Shown here one piece after another: positions 49,299-61,303 of a DNA stretch of 64,000 nt. The notes beneath the pieces are model-generated. The model did not search any database and had not been told where the DNA came from. It saw only the letters and a program-made list of their open reading frames with translations. A program made the translations under genes and the position numbers. The stretch's first letter is position 1. Each line of letters opens with the position of its first letter. The DNA comes from Clitopilus passeckerianus (Eukaryota > Basidiomycota > Agaricomycetes > Agaricales > Entolomataceae), in contig CALYLX010000156.1 of the NCBI GenBank assembly GCA_944990035.1, positions 62,001 to 126,000 on the forward strand, read 5' to 3'.

Positions 49299-49876
49299 GA
49301 TTGAAAGCTGAATGAATGAGTCTCAGTTTGGGTTCATTAAATCTGAAAGTCCTCGAGTTCTACAATGCAGGACTCCGTGACCCACCGCGGGCAACGCTGT
49401 TTTCATCCCAAGGTTAACCCTTCTTTAAGCATCGTGTTTTCTTCGTGTTCACCTCTTTTTGATCACTTTGACTTCATCGACTCCTCGTTGTTGTTATTTT
49501 AGGCATTAGACTAGTCCGACTTCGGACATGATCGGGCTTTAGGTTAATCTACCAGTTCATTATGGCTTGAATGTTCTCTTCGAGATTTCTATGTTCCTAT
49601 CGTCTTTTCCCACTCGAAAGCTATCCTGTTAGGCACTCATAATGGCCGTGTATTCTTTGTTTTACCTCTCAATTGATGTGCTATGTGGCTGCCGGCCATG
49701 AAGGACCAAGGTAAGGTTTGACGTTGACAGTGATCAATTGACAATTGTCCAAATGTTCTACGCCCAGCCGACGTCATCTAGTAGCAGATTGTAATAAGTT
49801 ATGTAGTGCTATGGTATATGGTATACTAATCTACCCAAAATGTAAATGCTCGTGAATGAAATGCTAAATCCAGGGT
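49299..49876. other. Intergenic between the two BTB-like genes
   Basis: No gene is recognisable. It holds the promoter of the downstream BTB gene and the 3' end of the upstream one. Confidence 0.45.
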
Positions 49877-50877
49877 CTAACAGTGGTCAATCGTTAGAGG
49901 TAATATCGCGATGCAGTTCCGTATCTGCCGAAGAGTCGCGAGGCGATCATAATTGAATACCCCGCACCCCTCTCGTGAACATCGAGCCTCCCAGCAAGCT
50001 TTCGCCTCAGGCCACTCCGCACTGTCACCCAACACGACACCAAGCGTGTCTCCCAAGGGTCTCCGTTCAAATTCCGCCACCATTCGATGCTTGTATTCCC
50101 GCCAGGTAAAATTATCCAGTTCCTCCAAGCCACACCGGGTACAGTGATACGAGGAGCTAAGGGCCACCAGTCAGTGATGATCATCTGGATGGGTACAATC
50201 AGGCTTTACCTGTTTCCTGCTGTAAAGCGTTCGGGGCTATCGAGGAGCTTCCGGAACATATCCCGGCGTTTACGGTGGAGATTCAGCAGCCGCAAGAGGT
50301 CCTTGGACGAAAGCCGCGCCAGAGTGGGTGCATGTATCGGATCGTCGAGGTTGAGCTTGAGTGTCTCGGTAGACGCCAATTTGGCTTCCTCCTTCCACCC
50401 GAAGTGCGAGGCAATCACGTATAGACGTAGCGGGTCGGACGAAAGGAATTCCGGTCGAGTGAGAGCGGCGCGTATGCTCGCGATGGGCCCAGGTGTGTCC
50501 CATTTCTCTGCTGTCATCAAGATTCGATCTATCTCGTCATACGACTCCCACGACGGCACAGGAGCACTGCAAAGCAGGCGAAGCAATCGTTCAACAACGA
50601 AGTCGGGTTCATAGAGGGGTATCTCTTCGGTGTCCGGCGAGGGTGTTGGTGTTTTGTCGTCAGAGGTTGAGGGAATGGGCTGAGGGAGACTGAATAGTGT
50701 GTCGAAGAGACCTGAGGTAGTCCGAAGAGTGTAAGAGTGGATGCGGTATAATGTGCCTTCGAAGGATCGAAGGATAACGTCGGCATCGGAAGAGCAAAAG
50801 TCGGGATGGAATCGTCGTTGGCAGCGAGCACTTTGCTCGAAGAGGGCATCTACTGGGCGACACAGGGTGGCAGTCAT
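49877..50877 (-). CDS. BTB/POZ-like protein, paralogue of 48429-49298
   Basis: Two exons (50877-50210 and 50156-49877) give 315 residues. RFHPDFCSSDADVILRSFEG and TLYRIHSYTLRTTSGLFDTL form a BTB-like start. A Pro/Ser insert, a helical part with FVVERLLRLLCS and KDLLRLLNLHRKRRDMFRKL, and a C-terminal block with CTRCGLEELDNFTWREYKHR follow. Unlike its single-exon neighbour it has an intron just before that Cys block. It comes from the same tandem duplication, with an intron gained in one copy or lost from the other. Function unknown. Confidence 0.82.
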
Positions 50878-52349
50878 GCTAACGGTTTTTGGGGGGAGGT
50901 CGTGGGTTAAGGACAGGTCGATTTATCAACGTGGCCAATAAATGGACGAGGCATGGCTTCCCAACAACAGGCTGAGGTCAAATCAAGCTCGGCTGCACGT
51001 GGGACTCGTGGAAGGTCTGACGTTCCTGCGCGTGATAGAGGGACGTTCCGCCGTAAAGCAGGGCAGCAACGGATTCGAGTACTGAACAATGATCGATCGA
51101 CAGGGTATTATCCACACTCGATTCGACCGAGCTGGTGCCTCCCAAACATCTATCGGACTAGCCCAGCGGGGCCTTGGAGGAATATTTCTTTTGCCGAGCT
51201 TCCGTCCTTGAGTGTTCTGCTCAATAGAAGCACCAACATCGCCACGGCCTGGCCACCAACTATAAACAATCGTAAGTCGTGACATTGCTTCGAATCAGGG
51301 TCGGGATCGTATATCTCCATCTAGATGAAGACTGGGGTGAGCAGAGTGAGCAGTTAATCTGGGAAGAAGCTTTACAGTAGTCAAACGGAGAAAGTGCGTG
51401 TGTTCGTTCGTTCAGTGATGGAATTGGAGTGATTGCTGAGGTGCAATTCTAGAATGTCGACTCCGAGGTTAGATCTTCAATTGGTGTATTGCCGGTCGCA
51501 AGTTGGCAGTTCGGAGGCATTTAGGTATTTCACATTCCCACCGCACTGGCCAAGTCGTGGCAGCTTGTCGCGAGGATCCTCCTTTTAGGGGATGAATACA
51601 AAGGAATGGCCCGAGTTTTGGGCTTGGGTGCCATCAATGCGTGGTTAGAAGCTCCTGTCTTGGTAAACTTTGGATAGACAGCACTGTATTAGACGACATT
51701 TAGAGCTCAATTAGAGCCAACTGGGAGGGTGAATGTTGAGCAGGAACAACAGGTGGCAATGATCCAACAATCACCTGTTCTATCAGCAAACGCGGAACGT
51801 GCCGGCAACTCAAGCTAAACGGTGTGGCACTGTCCGGTTATCTCCAAAGAAAGAAAAAATAGAGATGCACGATGCAGACTTGTTGTCGGTCTTGATTAAC
51901 GGGTTTAAACGTATTTAAGAATCGTTCTCACTGGCACCTTCAAATTTTCCATCTATCCAACGACTTCTATGAAGCCAGACAGATGTGCCTGGTAAACAAC
52001 CCTGACGAAAGATGGAGGTCGTGAATCTGAAGCAGGTTGAAGCATGGGCCCATCTCATTCAGTTGAAGGCTGATTGCAAAGAATCCGAGAGATTAGGACG
52101 ACACAAATGGGTAAGTCCCTCTCGCTTCCACCAGGGATAGTTCATTTCATTTCCTCTCTGCCAGATTTACCTTTTATCGGAGGTTGCACACTTGCTTCAT
52201 GTCGGAACGGCTCCGGGAACCAAGCCAACCGTCGTAGTCTAATAGTAATCCGTGGTATTCTCGGAGTGTCAGAGAGAGACGAAACATTGAATATAGATCT
52301 ATTGATGCTCAATGGCTCGCTAGAATACACATGTCTGCAGTCTCGGTGG
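50878..52349. other. Gene-free stretch
   Basis: About 1.5 kb with only short motif-free frames. No promoter or RNA element could be placed with confidence. Confidence 0.45.
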
Positions 52350-52944
52350 CTAATAGGGCAAAACGTAGCCAGCAATACCCTCGTTGTTATAGCCACCACG
52401 AGTGGCACTGTCGCGTTCAGCAGCGGAGGTAGTATAGAAGTGGTCAACGCCCTGTGGGCTATAGAGACGATAGAGGGGTACCCCTCCACAGTTCGCATTA
52501 GGGTAGATGTAGCCTGTAATACCCTCATTGTTGTATCCACCTCCATTTGCAGCGTTGTTTCGTTCCCGCACATTGGTGGTGTAGAAGTGGTCTGTGCCTC
52601 CGGGGGAATAAAGACGATAGAAGGGGACAGTTCCCGGCTGCTGGTTGGAGAAGACGTACGCCGCGATCCCCTCGTTGTTGTAGCCCCCTCGGACCGCGTT
52701 CTGGAATTCACCCTGGTTGGCGGTGTAGAAGTGGTCGACGACGGTGGGATTGTAACCTCTATACCATGGGTTTGCCCGGCGAGGATCCCCGCATGCTCGA
52801 GAGCTTTGCCTGGTCTGTAAGGAGATGATAGGTGGCTGCCATATGGCACGGAATGTTTCAAAGGAACCGTACCTCCAGGGTCATAGCACTGGTGGTGGCG
52901 ACGCAGGCGGCGAGCAGGGAAGAACCGATGATGAAGAGTTTCAT
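52350..52944 (-). CDS. Secreted DUF5648 three-repeat protein 2
   Basis: Two exons (52944-52873 and 52814-52350) give 178 residues. MKLFIIGSSLLAACVATTSA is a signal peptide. Three repeats follow, each with WYRGY or FYRLY or LYRLY, VDHFYTA or TDHFYTT or VDHFYTT, and GGYNNEGIAAYVF or GGYNNEGITGYIY or GGYNNEGIAGYVL. Gly-Gly-Tyr-Asn-Asn-Glu-Gly is perfectly kept in all three units, more uniform than in the paralogue at 22404-23002. The intron sits at the same place, just after the signal peptide. Extracellular; role unknown. Confidence 0.87.
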
Positions 52945-53183
52945 GATGAATGTCAAAGTTTAGACTGACCAATATCCTCGTTTGCCGCCTCTTTTATTCT
53001 CTCCAGCGACGGTGACACCAACCCGCTCTTAGACAGTCCCCAAAATCGATTCAGCATTTTCGTCTCAGCCAAGAACGCGGAACTTCCATAGGGGGTCAGT
53101 CTCAAGGATCGGTCATGGGGATCGAGAACTTGTGCATTTTGATAATAATGTTACATTGCGAATAATAAACCAAATTCCCCAGT

Positions 53184-54525
53184 CTATGTGTAAACCCTGA
53201 TAGCAGCAAGATCGAAGTAGGCGTTGGTGAAGGCAGAGGGGTTGTTGTTGACGTAGTCTATTTCAAGGAAGTCAGTCAATACGATCGATCGGCGAGGTAC
53301 ATAGGGGCTGTGCTTACCAACACAAGTGGAAGGGCATCCGGAGCTCGAGTAGACACCACTGTTACCAGCCCAATCACCACCTTTGGAATCGCGATCGAGA
53401 TTAGCCCCTGACATTGTCAGACGACGAAATGTCACTTACAGAAGGTGAGGTTGATAATGATGTTGTGAGGGCTGAAATGCGAGCCAATGTCGCATTGGTT
53501 GTTGGGGAAGAGGGCAGAGGGAGTTCCCCAGTTATTTGGGTTCACGGTGCTGCCACCGTTCTTGACCTCTGCGGGGACGGATCCAGAGTTCCTCGGCCAG
53601 AACCAAGCTTTGATGTAGGTGTTCGTCCTCTCGACGGCGTACCAGCCACCGCCGTTGGAATTGAAAGAGGGCCCGTAAGAGTTGGCACCGTTCAGCTTGA
53701 CACCACAGCCTGCGTTTCCGTTGACTGCAGCGTTGCAGTCTAGCTGAGTGGAGGTTCTATTATGCGCGTAAGGGTACAGTCTATATGGGAGTGTCAATGA
53801 AATACGAACCCCGTCTGTGTACGGCTAGCAGGCATGGTGCAACCTGAGCCGGTATGGAGAGTGACAGCGTCAGGAGACTGGTCATTAACACCTTCAATGA
53901 TGTCGATTTCTCCCTGAAGAGCAAAGATCAGTCCCCGAAGTTCAAGTTAAACCAAAAGTATGACATACTCCATTGGGCCAATTACTCTCGCTAACCTCCC
54001 AAATAGCGGGCCATGTACTGTAGAATTACCATTAGAGATCGTCGAATCGCCAAGAATAGGAAGAAACCCACCCGCATCCTTGAGGCATGTGACGGACGTC
54101 GAAACTGCAATCAGCAAAGAATTAGCACCGCCACGGAGAGAGCCATGTGTAGATTCGGACTTACACAGCGGCGTGCGTGGTGTATGTCTTCTTGGACCTG
54201 ATGCGTACGGAATTCCTTCCGGCACCGCCTGAACCCAACTTCGTCTTGAAGTCGGAGCGGAGAATGAAACTATTGCTTGAGGCGTAGGTCAGGTTTTGAC
54301 TCTTGGCCGTGTTGGCATCGACGTAGTTACTGGATAGTGAAGACCATGAGAGTAAGTTCTGATTACGAGTTTGAAAACTTACACTCTTCCGTGGGTAGGA
54401 TCGGCGATGGCCTGGAAGTCGAAGGAGTTGTAGAATCCGTTGCCGACGATGTTGTCAGCGAGCGAGTAGGCAGCAGCCTTGTGGAGGAGTGCGGTGAAGA
54501 GTGCGAAAGAGAAAACGGATTTCAT
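53184..54525 (-). CDS. Secreted GH16 beta-glucanase (laminarinase-like)
   Basis: Start MKSVFSFALFTALLHKAAAY at 54525 (signal peptide). YSLADNIVGNGFYNSFDFQA, NYVDANTAKSQNLTYAS and FDVRHMPQGCG lead to TWPAIWEVSESNWPNG and GEIDIIEGVNDQSPD, the GH16 catalytic E-x-D-x-x-E motif. LHTGSGCTM, QCDIGSHFSPHNIIINLTFC and DWAGNSGVYSSSGCP follow, with the end FDLAAIRVYT at 53184. This resembles basidiomycete secreted endo-beta-1,3(4)-glucanases of the Lam16A kind, which cut laminarin or fungal-wall glucan. Six or more introns are present. Confidence 0.9.
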
Positions 54526-54570
54526 CTTGAAGAGGACCTGAGAGGATGTCGATGTAGAAAATCGGCTCCA

Positions 54571-54580
54571 GCTTTTATAT
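54571..54580 (-). promoter_or_regulatory. TATA box of the GH16 gene
   Basis: ATATAAAAGC on the minus strand, 46-55 bases before the ATG at 54525. Confidence 0.5.
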
Positions 54581-56222
54581 CTTGAAGAGAATACGTGCAT
54601 TCGGGATGGCAGCTTTCGGTCAATTCGGGAGTATTGCTCAGATGATTGCGACTTCTACAATTGCTATAGCTCAGGTGCTGTCTCGTGCGCAATAGAGCGC
54701 GCGTTCGCTCGAAGTTTTTTGATCACATACGAGTTCTCGGAAGGTGCGAGCATCGTATTCCGCATCGCAGGCACCAGAATAATGCACTATTCGTCCATAG
54801 AAGGAAAGGTGTGCGGAATGAAGACTTGGTCAACCGGATGTAACCATGCGTTGTACTGGCGAGTGCCACCGACCTCGGTAGTCAGCCGACCCTCGACTTG
54901 CATGAATTAGACATGGACAAGATCATGGCTAGTCAAATTGCCTCAAGAAGTGTGGATATCGAGTCGAACTCGTGTACTTTAGGTTCCGTAGAATCTCCGG
55001 GACACATATGGTAAGAAAGTCACAGAGTCGTTTCAGAATGAAGGAGGCTTGGTACAAGCCATGCTTCCTTGACAGAAGAAGTTCGATATTTTAGCAAGTC
55101 GTTGCCCAAAATGTCGCCAAATAGACCAAATAGACCAGCGAAGCGCGGAAGCAGAGCAGGAAACGTCCATTTCTCCACAATTGATTGTCAAGATCGATGA
55201 AGGAAAAAGAGAGTTTGATCGTCACGTGGAGAATTGCCGACGGTCAGCTGCCTCAATCTGTGCTTGCACTGCTCGCCAAAAGTTAAGGTCCACATCTTTG
55301 CGCGCAAATACTTGATCCACTTAATACCTGACGGGAGCTTTATTCACTTAGCGAGAGGCACTCTTCTGCGCGCAGTCTTCGGGGCTTGTTCTTTCGGGCA
55401 CCTCCCCACCAAACTTCCAACTTTACGGGCTGGGGCAAGGAAATGATCGAATCAATAAATCAATGTCATTCACTTCACTTCTGCGATATTTGGCGAGCAG
55501 ATGGCGCCAAAAGCGACACATGCCTCCAAGAAGTTCATCGTTAGAAGTTGTCGGCTTGGCAGCTAGGTGGCAGAAACTGGCTTTTTCGAACCCGACAACG
55601 AGCTTCGGTTCCGTCCAGGCCTATGACATCTTTTGGTTAGTTGGTGCTGCCTCTTCCCTCCACCTCCTGATTAATTGTTTGGCGTCTAAGAGGGACGGCC
55701 ATGGTCGGTAAACCGAGAAGCCGAAACGTGCTAGCCGATATATGGAGTAAAGGGAAAGTTGTATTTCGAACAACTTCGATTTATGGAGCCGTTGCTAGGG
55801 AAAAAGCGATTCCTCAACTCACTCACTCTTTCAAAGAACAAAGTCGTGACATATCCCAAATCCGAAAGCGCAGACGATACCACGGCCATTACTTGAAGTA
55901 GAAAGGCTGGGCGACTCTGAGAGTGGGTTGCGGAACGCCTCCAGTGGCCTGTCTTTCTCAAAGATTTGAATGTTCCACATCAGACAGGTACCGTCCATCA
56001 GCGCCATTCTGATAAAGCCGATCCAGGGATATGTCACTCCCATCAGCCATGGCGTTGCGGGCGGTGCTCGACGCCCAATGTCAGCTTTTGTGCGACCAGC
56101 CCAAGCTGTTGTTTCTTCCCCCATCGACGCTGGTATCCTCCTCCGTCAGTGCCAAAATTTGGCCTCTCCCTCCCCCTCCTTGACGCTGGCCGGCGGTACA
56201 TTCCTTCTTCCTCCTCGTCACG
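54581..56222. other. Divergent intergenic region GH16 to surface protein
   Basis: About 1.6 kb between two genes reading away from each other. No gene is supported. It should contain both promoters, but apart from the GH16 TATA box I cannot place elements. Confidence 0.45.
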
Positions 56223-57503
56223 ATGGTTCCCTCATGTCAGCGTGCTATGCTTGCACTATGGTGTGTCGAATTTTTCTAGTTTCATCGTATCATCGCTAAC
56301 GACTTTCTTTTTGTTTTTCTTGCGCGGTCTCTAGGACACTTGCCTCCTTCTACCCATACCTCACTCAATGTCTCACACTCACTGTAGCAACTAAACAACT
56401 ATTTCCTGGCGGGTCCATCCAGATTGAATCGACGACCAACTCGACCGATCCAGCCGTAGCAAATTTGTATATTTACGATACAAGACACGAAATACAGACG
56501 GACCTATGGGAGGCATGGCCTGCGAAGGATTCACCACATTCAATATTCACCATTCCAAGTAGTGTGATCCCTGGGTGAGTTGTGCTACTGTCTGCCGTTG
56601 AGACCTTCATTAAGGGCGTTTTTTGTATAGGCCAAGCTTTGTCGTACGAGCGACAACAACGAGGTATGTTGCAGCCCTACCACATGAACTTCGTCTTAAC
56701 CTCTTCTTATTCTAGTGGAACTTTCCTTGCAAATTCGCCTGAATTCCTGATAGTCGCTGCCGGTTCCGCCAGCTCTGCATCCGGGAGGTATGGTGCCCCT
56801 CGTGTCTTCGTAGTCCATGTAGTTGACGGAACGAATTTTTAGTACCTCAAGCACTCAAACAAGTAGCATGAGCTCCTTCATGTCAACATCTGCCTCTACT
56901 GCCTCAACTACCGCTACCTCCAGCTCTAGCTCCACCTCGGGCGCTCCCTCTTCCTCAGCATCTGCTGCTCCCGCAAAGTCAATGCCTCTAGGTGCAATAA
57001 TAGGAGGCGTCCTGGGTGGCCTAGCTCTGATTGCTGTCATCCTTGCCCTTATCCTCCTCCTTCGCCGCCGACGACCAGCGAAACCAACAGCTTTCCCTGT
57101 CGACAAGGCACCACCGCCCGATGTGTTCCCCCCACAAGAGAATACAAGGCGCAATCCCATGATCTCCCCGTTCACTCTCACCAGCCCACCCGTACTCAAC
57201 CAAATTCCGATGGACGTGAAACATCCCGTGCAGCCAACGACTCCATTGACACCCTTACGTTCTGAGAAGAAGGGTTTATATTCGCCAATCCCTCCGGCTC
57301 CTGGCAGTGCTGGAACAAGCTCCGCCTTCGCATCATCGTCTGAGAACCTGACGAAGAAAAAGATGATGATGGAGCATTCTGATTGTACCGACACACCGGA
57401 CGTAAGGAGAGAGTTGGAGGAGCTGAAGTCGCAGGTGGAGATTCTACGGCTGCAGAACCAGGCGGCAGGCATAAACCCGGAGGCCCCTCCCGTCTACAGA
57501 TGA
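56223..57503 (+). CDS. Mucin-like single-pass membrane protein with coiled-coil tail
   Basis: Five exons (56223-56260, 56335-56574, 56631-56663, 56716-56787, 56843-57503) give 347 residues. The hydrophobic N-terminus MVPSCQRAMLALWTLASFYP leads to a small extracellular domain (NSTDPAVANLYIYDTRHEI, GPSFVVRATTTSGTFLANSP). A long Ser/Thr/Ala stalk follows. LGAIIGGVLGGLALIAVILA is the transmembrane helix, stopped by RRRR. The inner tail is Pro-rich and ends in a heptad region DVRRELEELKSQVEILRLQ. This layout is common in basidiomycete surface proteins and resembles wall-stress sensors in outline, but no known sensor domain is present. Confidence 0.85.
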
Positions 57504-57814
57504 CGATGGACTATTTATTCTGTTATTTAAGCTTCGATAGCGATTTTCGTTGGGGCTTTCTGACGTTGTGTGTTTTACTATCATATGATATTTTCTGTCT
57601 TTACGTATATATATAATATCCTCTTTGTCTTAGAGACGGACTTGCAAGCCTGTGTACGTACCAATAAGATGGCCAACATTCCCTGAAAAATGCATCGCCA
57701 CACGGACGCGACGCGTCTTCTGGCACACGTGATCGCCAAATTTCATTCGCTCCCGCCACTGTCCAGCAGAGCAGGACTTGGTGCTTTAACCTCCTACAGC
57801 GGTCCTTTCCGCTC

Positions 57815-60226
57815 ATGTCGCTCCTTTCCACACAAAAGGCCCATGTTATACTTGGAAGGGCTCTCAAGAGCAAGACTGGCTACAAGTGCCGCTGCGAATT
57901 TGCACGGTTGTTCTCCGCTTCAGCTGCAGCACGCAACCAGAACCTAACACCAACGGAGAAAATTAGAAATATTGCCATTATTGCTCATGGTACGTCGGAA
58001 TTGCCTGCAAATACATGCAAGAGCTGACTGGTATGCAGTTGATCATGGAAAGACCACGCTGGTCGACCAGCTGCTACGCCAATCCGGAACGGTCAAGCCA
58101 TTGACAGCAGTCGAGCAAGCACTGTTTTCTCAGTCCTCATCCACGGCTGCGAGTGCTTCTCAAATTACCGCAGAGAAAGCTATCGACAGTAACGGCTTTG
58201 TCACTCGAGTCATGGACTCCAATGACTTGGAACGGGAGCGCGGAATCACCATTCTGTCCAAGTGCACCAGCGTGGACTGGAACGGTTACACAATCAACAT
58301 TGTGGACACCCCCGGACATGCTGACTTTGGTGGAGAAGTAGAACGTGTACTGAGTATGGTTGATGGTGTTGCTCTCATCGTTGACGCAACTGAAGGCCCT
58401 ATGACCCAGACACGATTCGTTCTGAGCAAAGCTCTCCAGCAGGGACTGCGGTAAGTGCAACTCATGTTATTTTTATTTTACTGGCTTACCGACGCTCACC
58501 TGACAGGCCCCTTGTCGTTCTGAACAAGGCTGACCGACCAACTGCCCGTCCTGTTCAAGTCGAAAACGATCTGTTTGACCTCTTTGCCACACTCGGCGCT
58601 ACCGATGAGCAGGCAGACTACCCGCTGCTCTACGCCTCTGCTAAGCAAGGCTGGGCCCAAGCTACTCCCCCTAAGCTCGTCACTGACGGGTCCAAAGATG
58701 AAAATTCCCTTCATCCCGAAACACCGGACGCAGACATGGTCCCTCTGTTCAAGACCATTCTTGACCACGTCCCTGCACCCACCCACCTCGACAGGACTGC
58801 ACCATTTTCTATGATGACGGTCCAGATAGAGAACGACCCCTACGTCGGAATGCTCTACCTCGGCCGCATCGCTTCTGGAACCCTTCGTGTTGGTGATGAA
58901 GTATGGGCTATCAACACCGAGGGTGAGAAGGTCGGAGACGGCAGGGTGAAGAAGATCTTCGGGCGGAAGGGGTTGGAAAAGGTCGAGAAAGGCACTGCTG
59001 GCGCTGGCGAGATTATCAGCGTGGCTGGTATCAAGAACGGTGGTGTCAATATCACGCTTGTGAGCGCAGAAGGCTGGGGAGAGGAAGGCCCTAAACCCTT
59101 ACCGGTCAGTATTCTCTCTTTCTATTAGTTCCTCCTACAAGACCTAATTATTCTTTCATTCCTAATAGTCCACCCCAATTGATCCACCAACGATCTCAAT
59201 CTTCGTCTACGCCAACGACTCGCCTCTGGCCGGCAGGGAAGGCTCCAAGCTCACCTCCCAGATGATTCGTGACCGCCTTCACACCGAAGCACTGACCAAC
59301 GTCGCTCTCCGCGTTCTCCCCGGCCCCACCTCCGAGTCAGTTGAGCTTCGAGGTCGGGGTGTCCTCCACCTTGGCGTTCTCCTCGAAACGCTCCGTAGAG
59401 AAGGTTTCGAGCTTGGCGTCGGTCCTCCCAAGGCCGTGATGATACCTGACCCAGATAGGCAGGGTGGACGTTTGGAGCCGGTTGAAGAGGTGACCATCGT
59501 GGTTGCGGAGCAGTACGCTGGCAGCGTTGTGCAGAAGTTGACCATGAGGAAGGGCACGATGATCAGTTACGATGCGGATGAAGACAACAGTGGAGAAGGA
59601 TTCGTGAGGATCGTGATGGAGGTGCCCAGTAGAGGGTTGATTGGGTATATGGCTGGAGAGTTCAAGAATGACGTTCACGGGCAGGGGTAAGTTGATATTT
59701 TCTCGCATCTTCCATGTGGGATGACCATGCTAACTTCCCTGCAATAGTACAATCAATCATATCTTCAAAGCCTATGAACCATTCAAGGGCGAAATCGAGA
59801 CTGGTCGCAATGGAGCCTTGATTTCCATGGCTGCTGGTGAAAGTACTGCCTACGCCATCTGCCCTCTCCAAGCTCGAGGAACGATGTTCATTCATGCTCA
59901 ACAGCAAGGTTCGTCGATTTCCTCACGTTTCCGTTACCAAAGTCTTACAAAATCCTCCAGTGTACCCCGGTATGGTGATTGGTGAATCATCCAAGGTCGC
60001 TGACCTCTACTTGAATCCGACCGCAAAGAAGGCACTCACGAACTTCCGTTCAGCCATGGCGGACGATAAGTTGGTGCTCTCCTCTCCAAGGATTATGACC
60101 CTTGAGGAAGCCCTGAGCTACATGGCTGATGACGAACTTGTGGAGATTACTCCTGGGAGTGTGAGGCTGAGGAAGTCGGTGCTCGATCCAAAGAAGAGGG
60201 GAAGGATGACGAGTGGCAAAAACTAG
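57815..60226 (+). CDS. TypA/BipA-like translational GTPase, probably mitochondrial
   Basis: Six exons (57815-57989, 58039-58450, 58507-59104, 59169-59686, 59748-59908, 59961-60226) give 709 residues. A basic, Ser-rich leader [20 protein letters not shown] precedes [20 protein letters not shown], the P-loop split by intron 1. [14 protein letters not shown] (G2), [16 protein letters not shown] (G3), NKADRP (G4) and YASAKQGW (G5) follow. ERF-like domains II-V follow, with [18 protein letters not shown] and the TypA C-terminus [17 protein letters not shown]. BipA proteins assist ribosome assembly or stress translation in bacteria. The leader suggests organelle import. The ATG at 57815 is chosen because the upstream Met at 57690 is in another frame. 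Confidence 0.93.
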
Positions 60227-60321
60227 ACTCGATTATAGAATCTAATTTACTGCATGTAGACTACAATACCAGCAACTACTTAATATCCTACCGCCTGCTC
60301 TCCTGATCACTGGAAGGGCCT

Positions 60322-61303
60322 TTAGATTGCTGGGACGTTGACCCAGAAACGAACGTCGGACTAGGAATCGAGGTTGAGTTCTACCGTAGGTGTATTATGG
60401 AACGAGAATTCATACCGTCATATCGGCACCGTTATTATAGTACTGGAGCTGGTTTCGGATCCACTGAAGGTCAAACGTCAGAGGACGGCACCAGTCGCTA
60501 GCAGGAAGAAACTCACGTATACCCCATCCTTGTAGTTCTGGATGTCCTGGGTATTGGGGTTGGACAGGCCGCTATATTACAATGCTTAATTAGATTCTAT
60601 CCAGCTGTCCACGTTGGAGCTTGGCTCACCTAGCACCGTTACGATGACCAGCCATCCAGATACCTAACATCAATGAGTAATGAGACGAAAACTGAACATG
60701 ATTGGCCACAGACCTTCTCCAAAGTGGTTCTGGGATTCTTGGCGGAGCTGAATGTCAAGGCATAGGTTGCTATTGAGCTCGGCACCCGTGTTCCAGTCAT
60801 TACTATCAATGTCAGGCCGTCAGAAATGTGAGCACGTTGGTTAAGGCCTTATTAGCACATACGCGGTCTTTCCCTTGTATCTCCCAACACTTTGGCGAAG
60901 CATGCCCCAGTTCTGCTTGAAAACACCCTAGAACATTTGTGGGATTAATAGACAGCCCACATTGCATATGAGGACCACGTACGAAATTTGCGGAGTCTCC
61001 AGTTTTACCATCGCCGTAGGTGTAGTCAGTGGACATGCGGTCGGTTCTTTTGAGCAAAGATTACTTCGAGCTCAGCTTCCCTCATGGCATGGACACTTAC
61101 TCTAACATCGCAATGGCCATGTCCAAATATTGTGCTCCACATGCGCTGAGCTGCCTCTTCCTGTTACCAAGGCCTGAGATGGTGTAGGAACCGTGATCAC
61201 CCAAGGTCCGAGAGGAGAGGGTGGCGTTGCGCTCCTCGAGGGGTGAAGCAACTGCGATGGCAGCAAGAGTAGCAAATGTGGTAGTAAGAGTCGTGAAGCG
61301 CAT
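60322..61303 (-). CDS. Conserved secreted protein, unassigned function
   Basis: Start MRFTTLTTTFATLAAIAVAS at 61303 (signal peptide), then PLEERNATLSSRTLGDHG and a KR-type processing site near GLGNRKRQLSACGA. The mature part spans several exons: YLDMAIAMLETDRMSTDYTY, GDGKTGDSANFGVFKQNWGM, SVGRYKGK, DWNTGAELNSNLCLDIQL, ESQNHFGE, WMAGHRNGASGLSNPN and QNYKDGVYWIRNQL, ending RFWVNVPAI at 60322. The conserved Trp, Asp, Glu and His pattern suggests an enzyme, but I could not tie it to a named family. It could be a hydrolase acting outside the cell. Confidence 0.72.

Noticed and set aside
56855..57472. 205-codon frame antisense to the mucin-like gene
   Set aside because: It is the mirror of Ser/Thr-rich low-complexity codons. 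The plus-strand gene explains the region.
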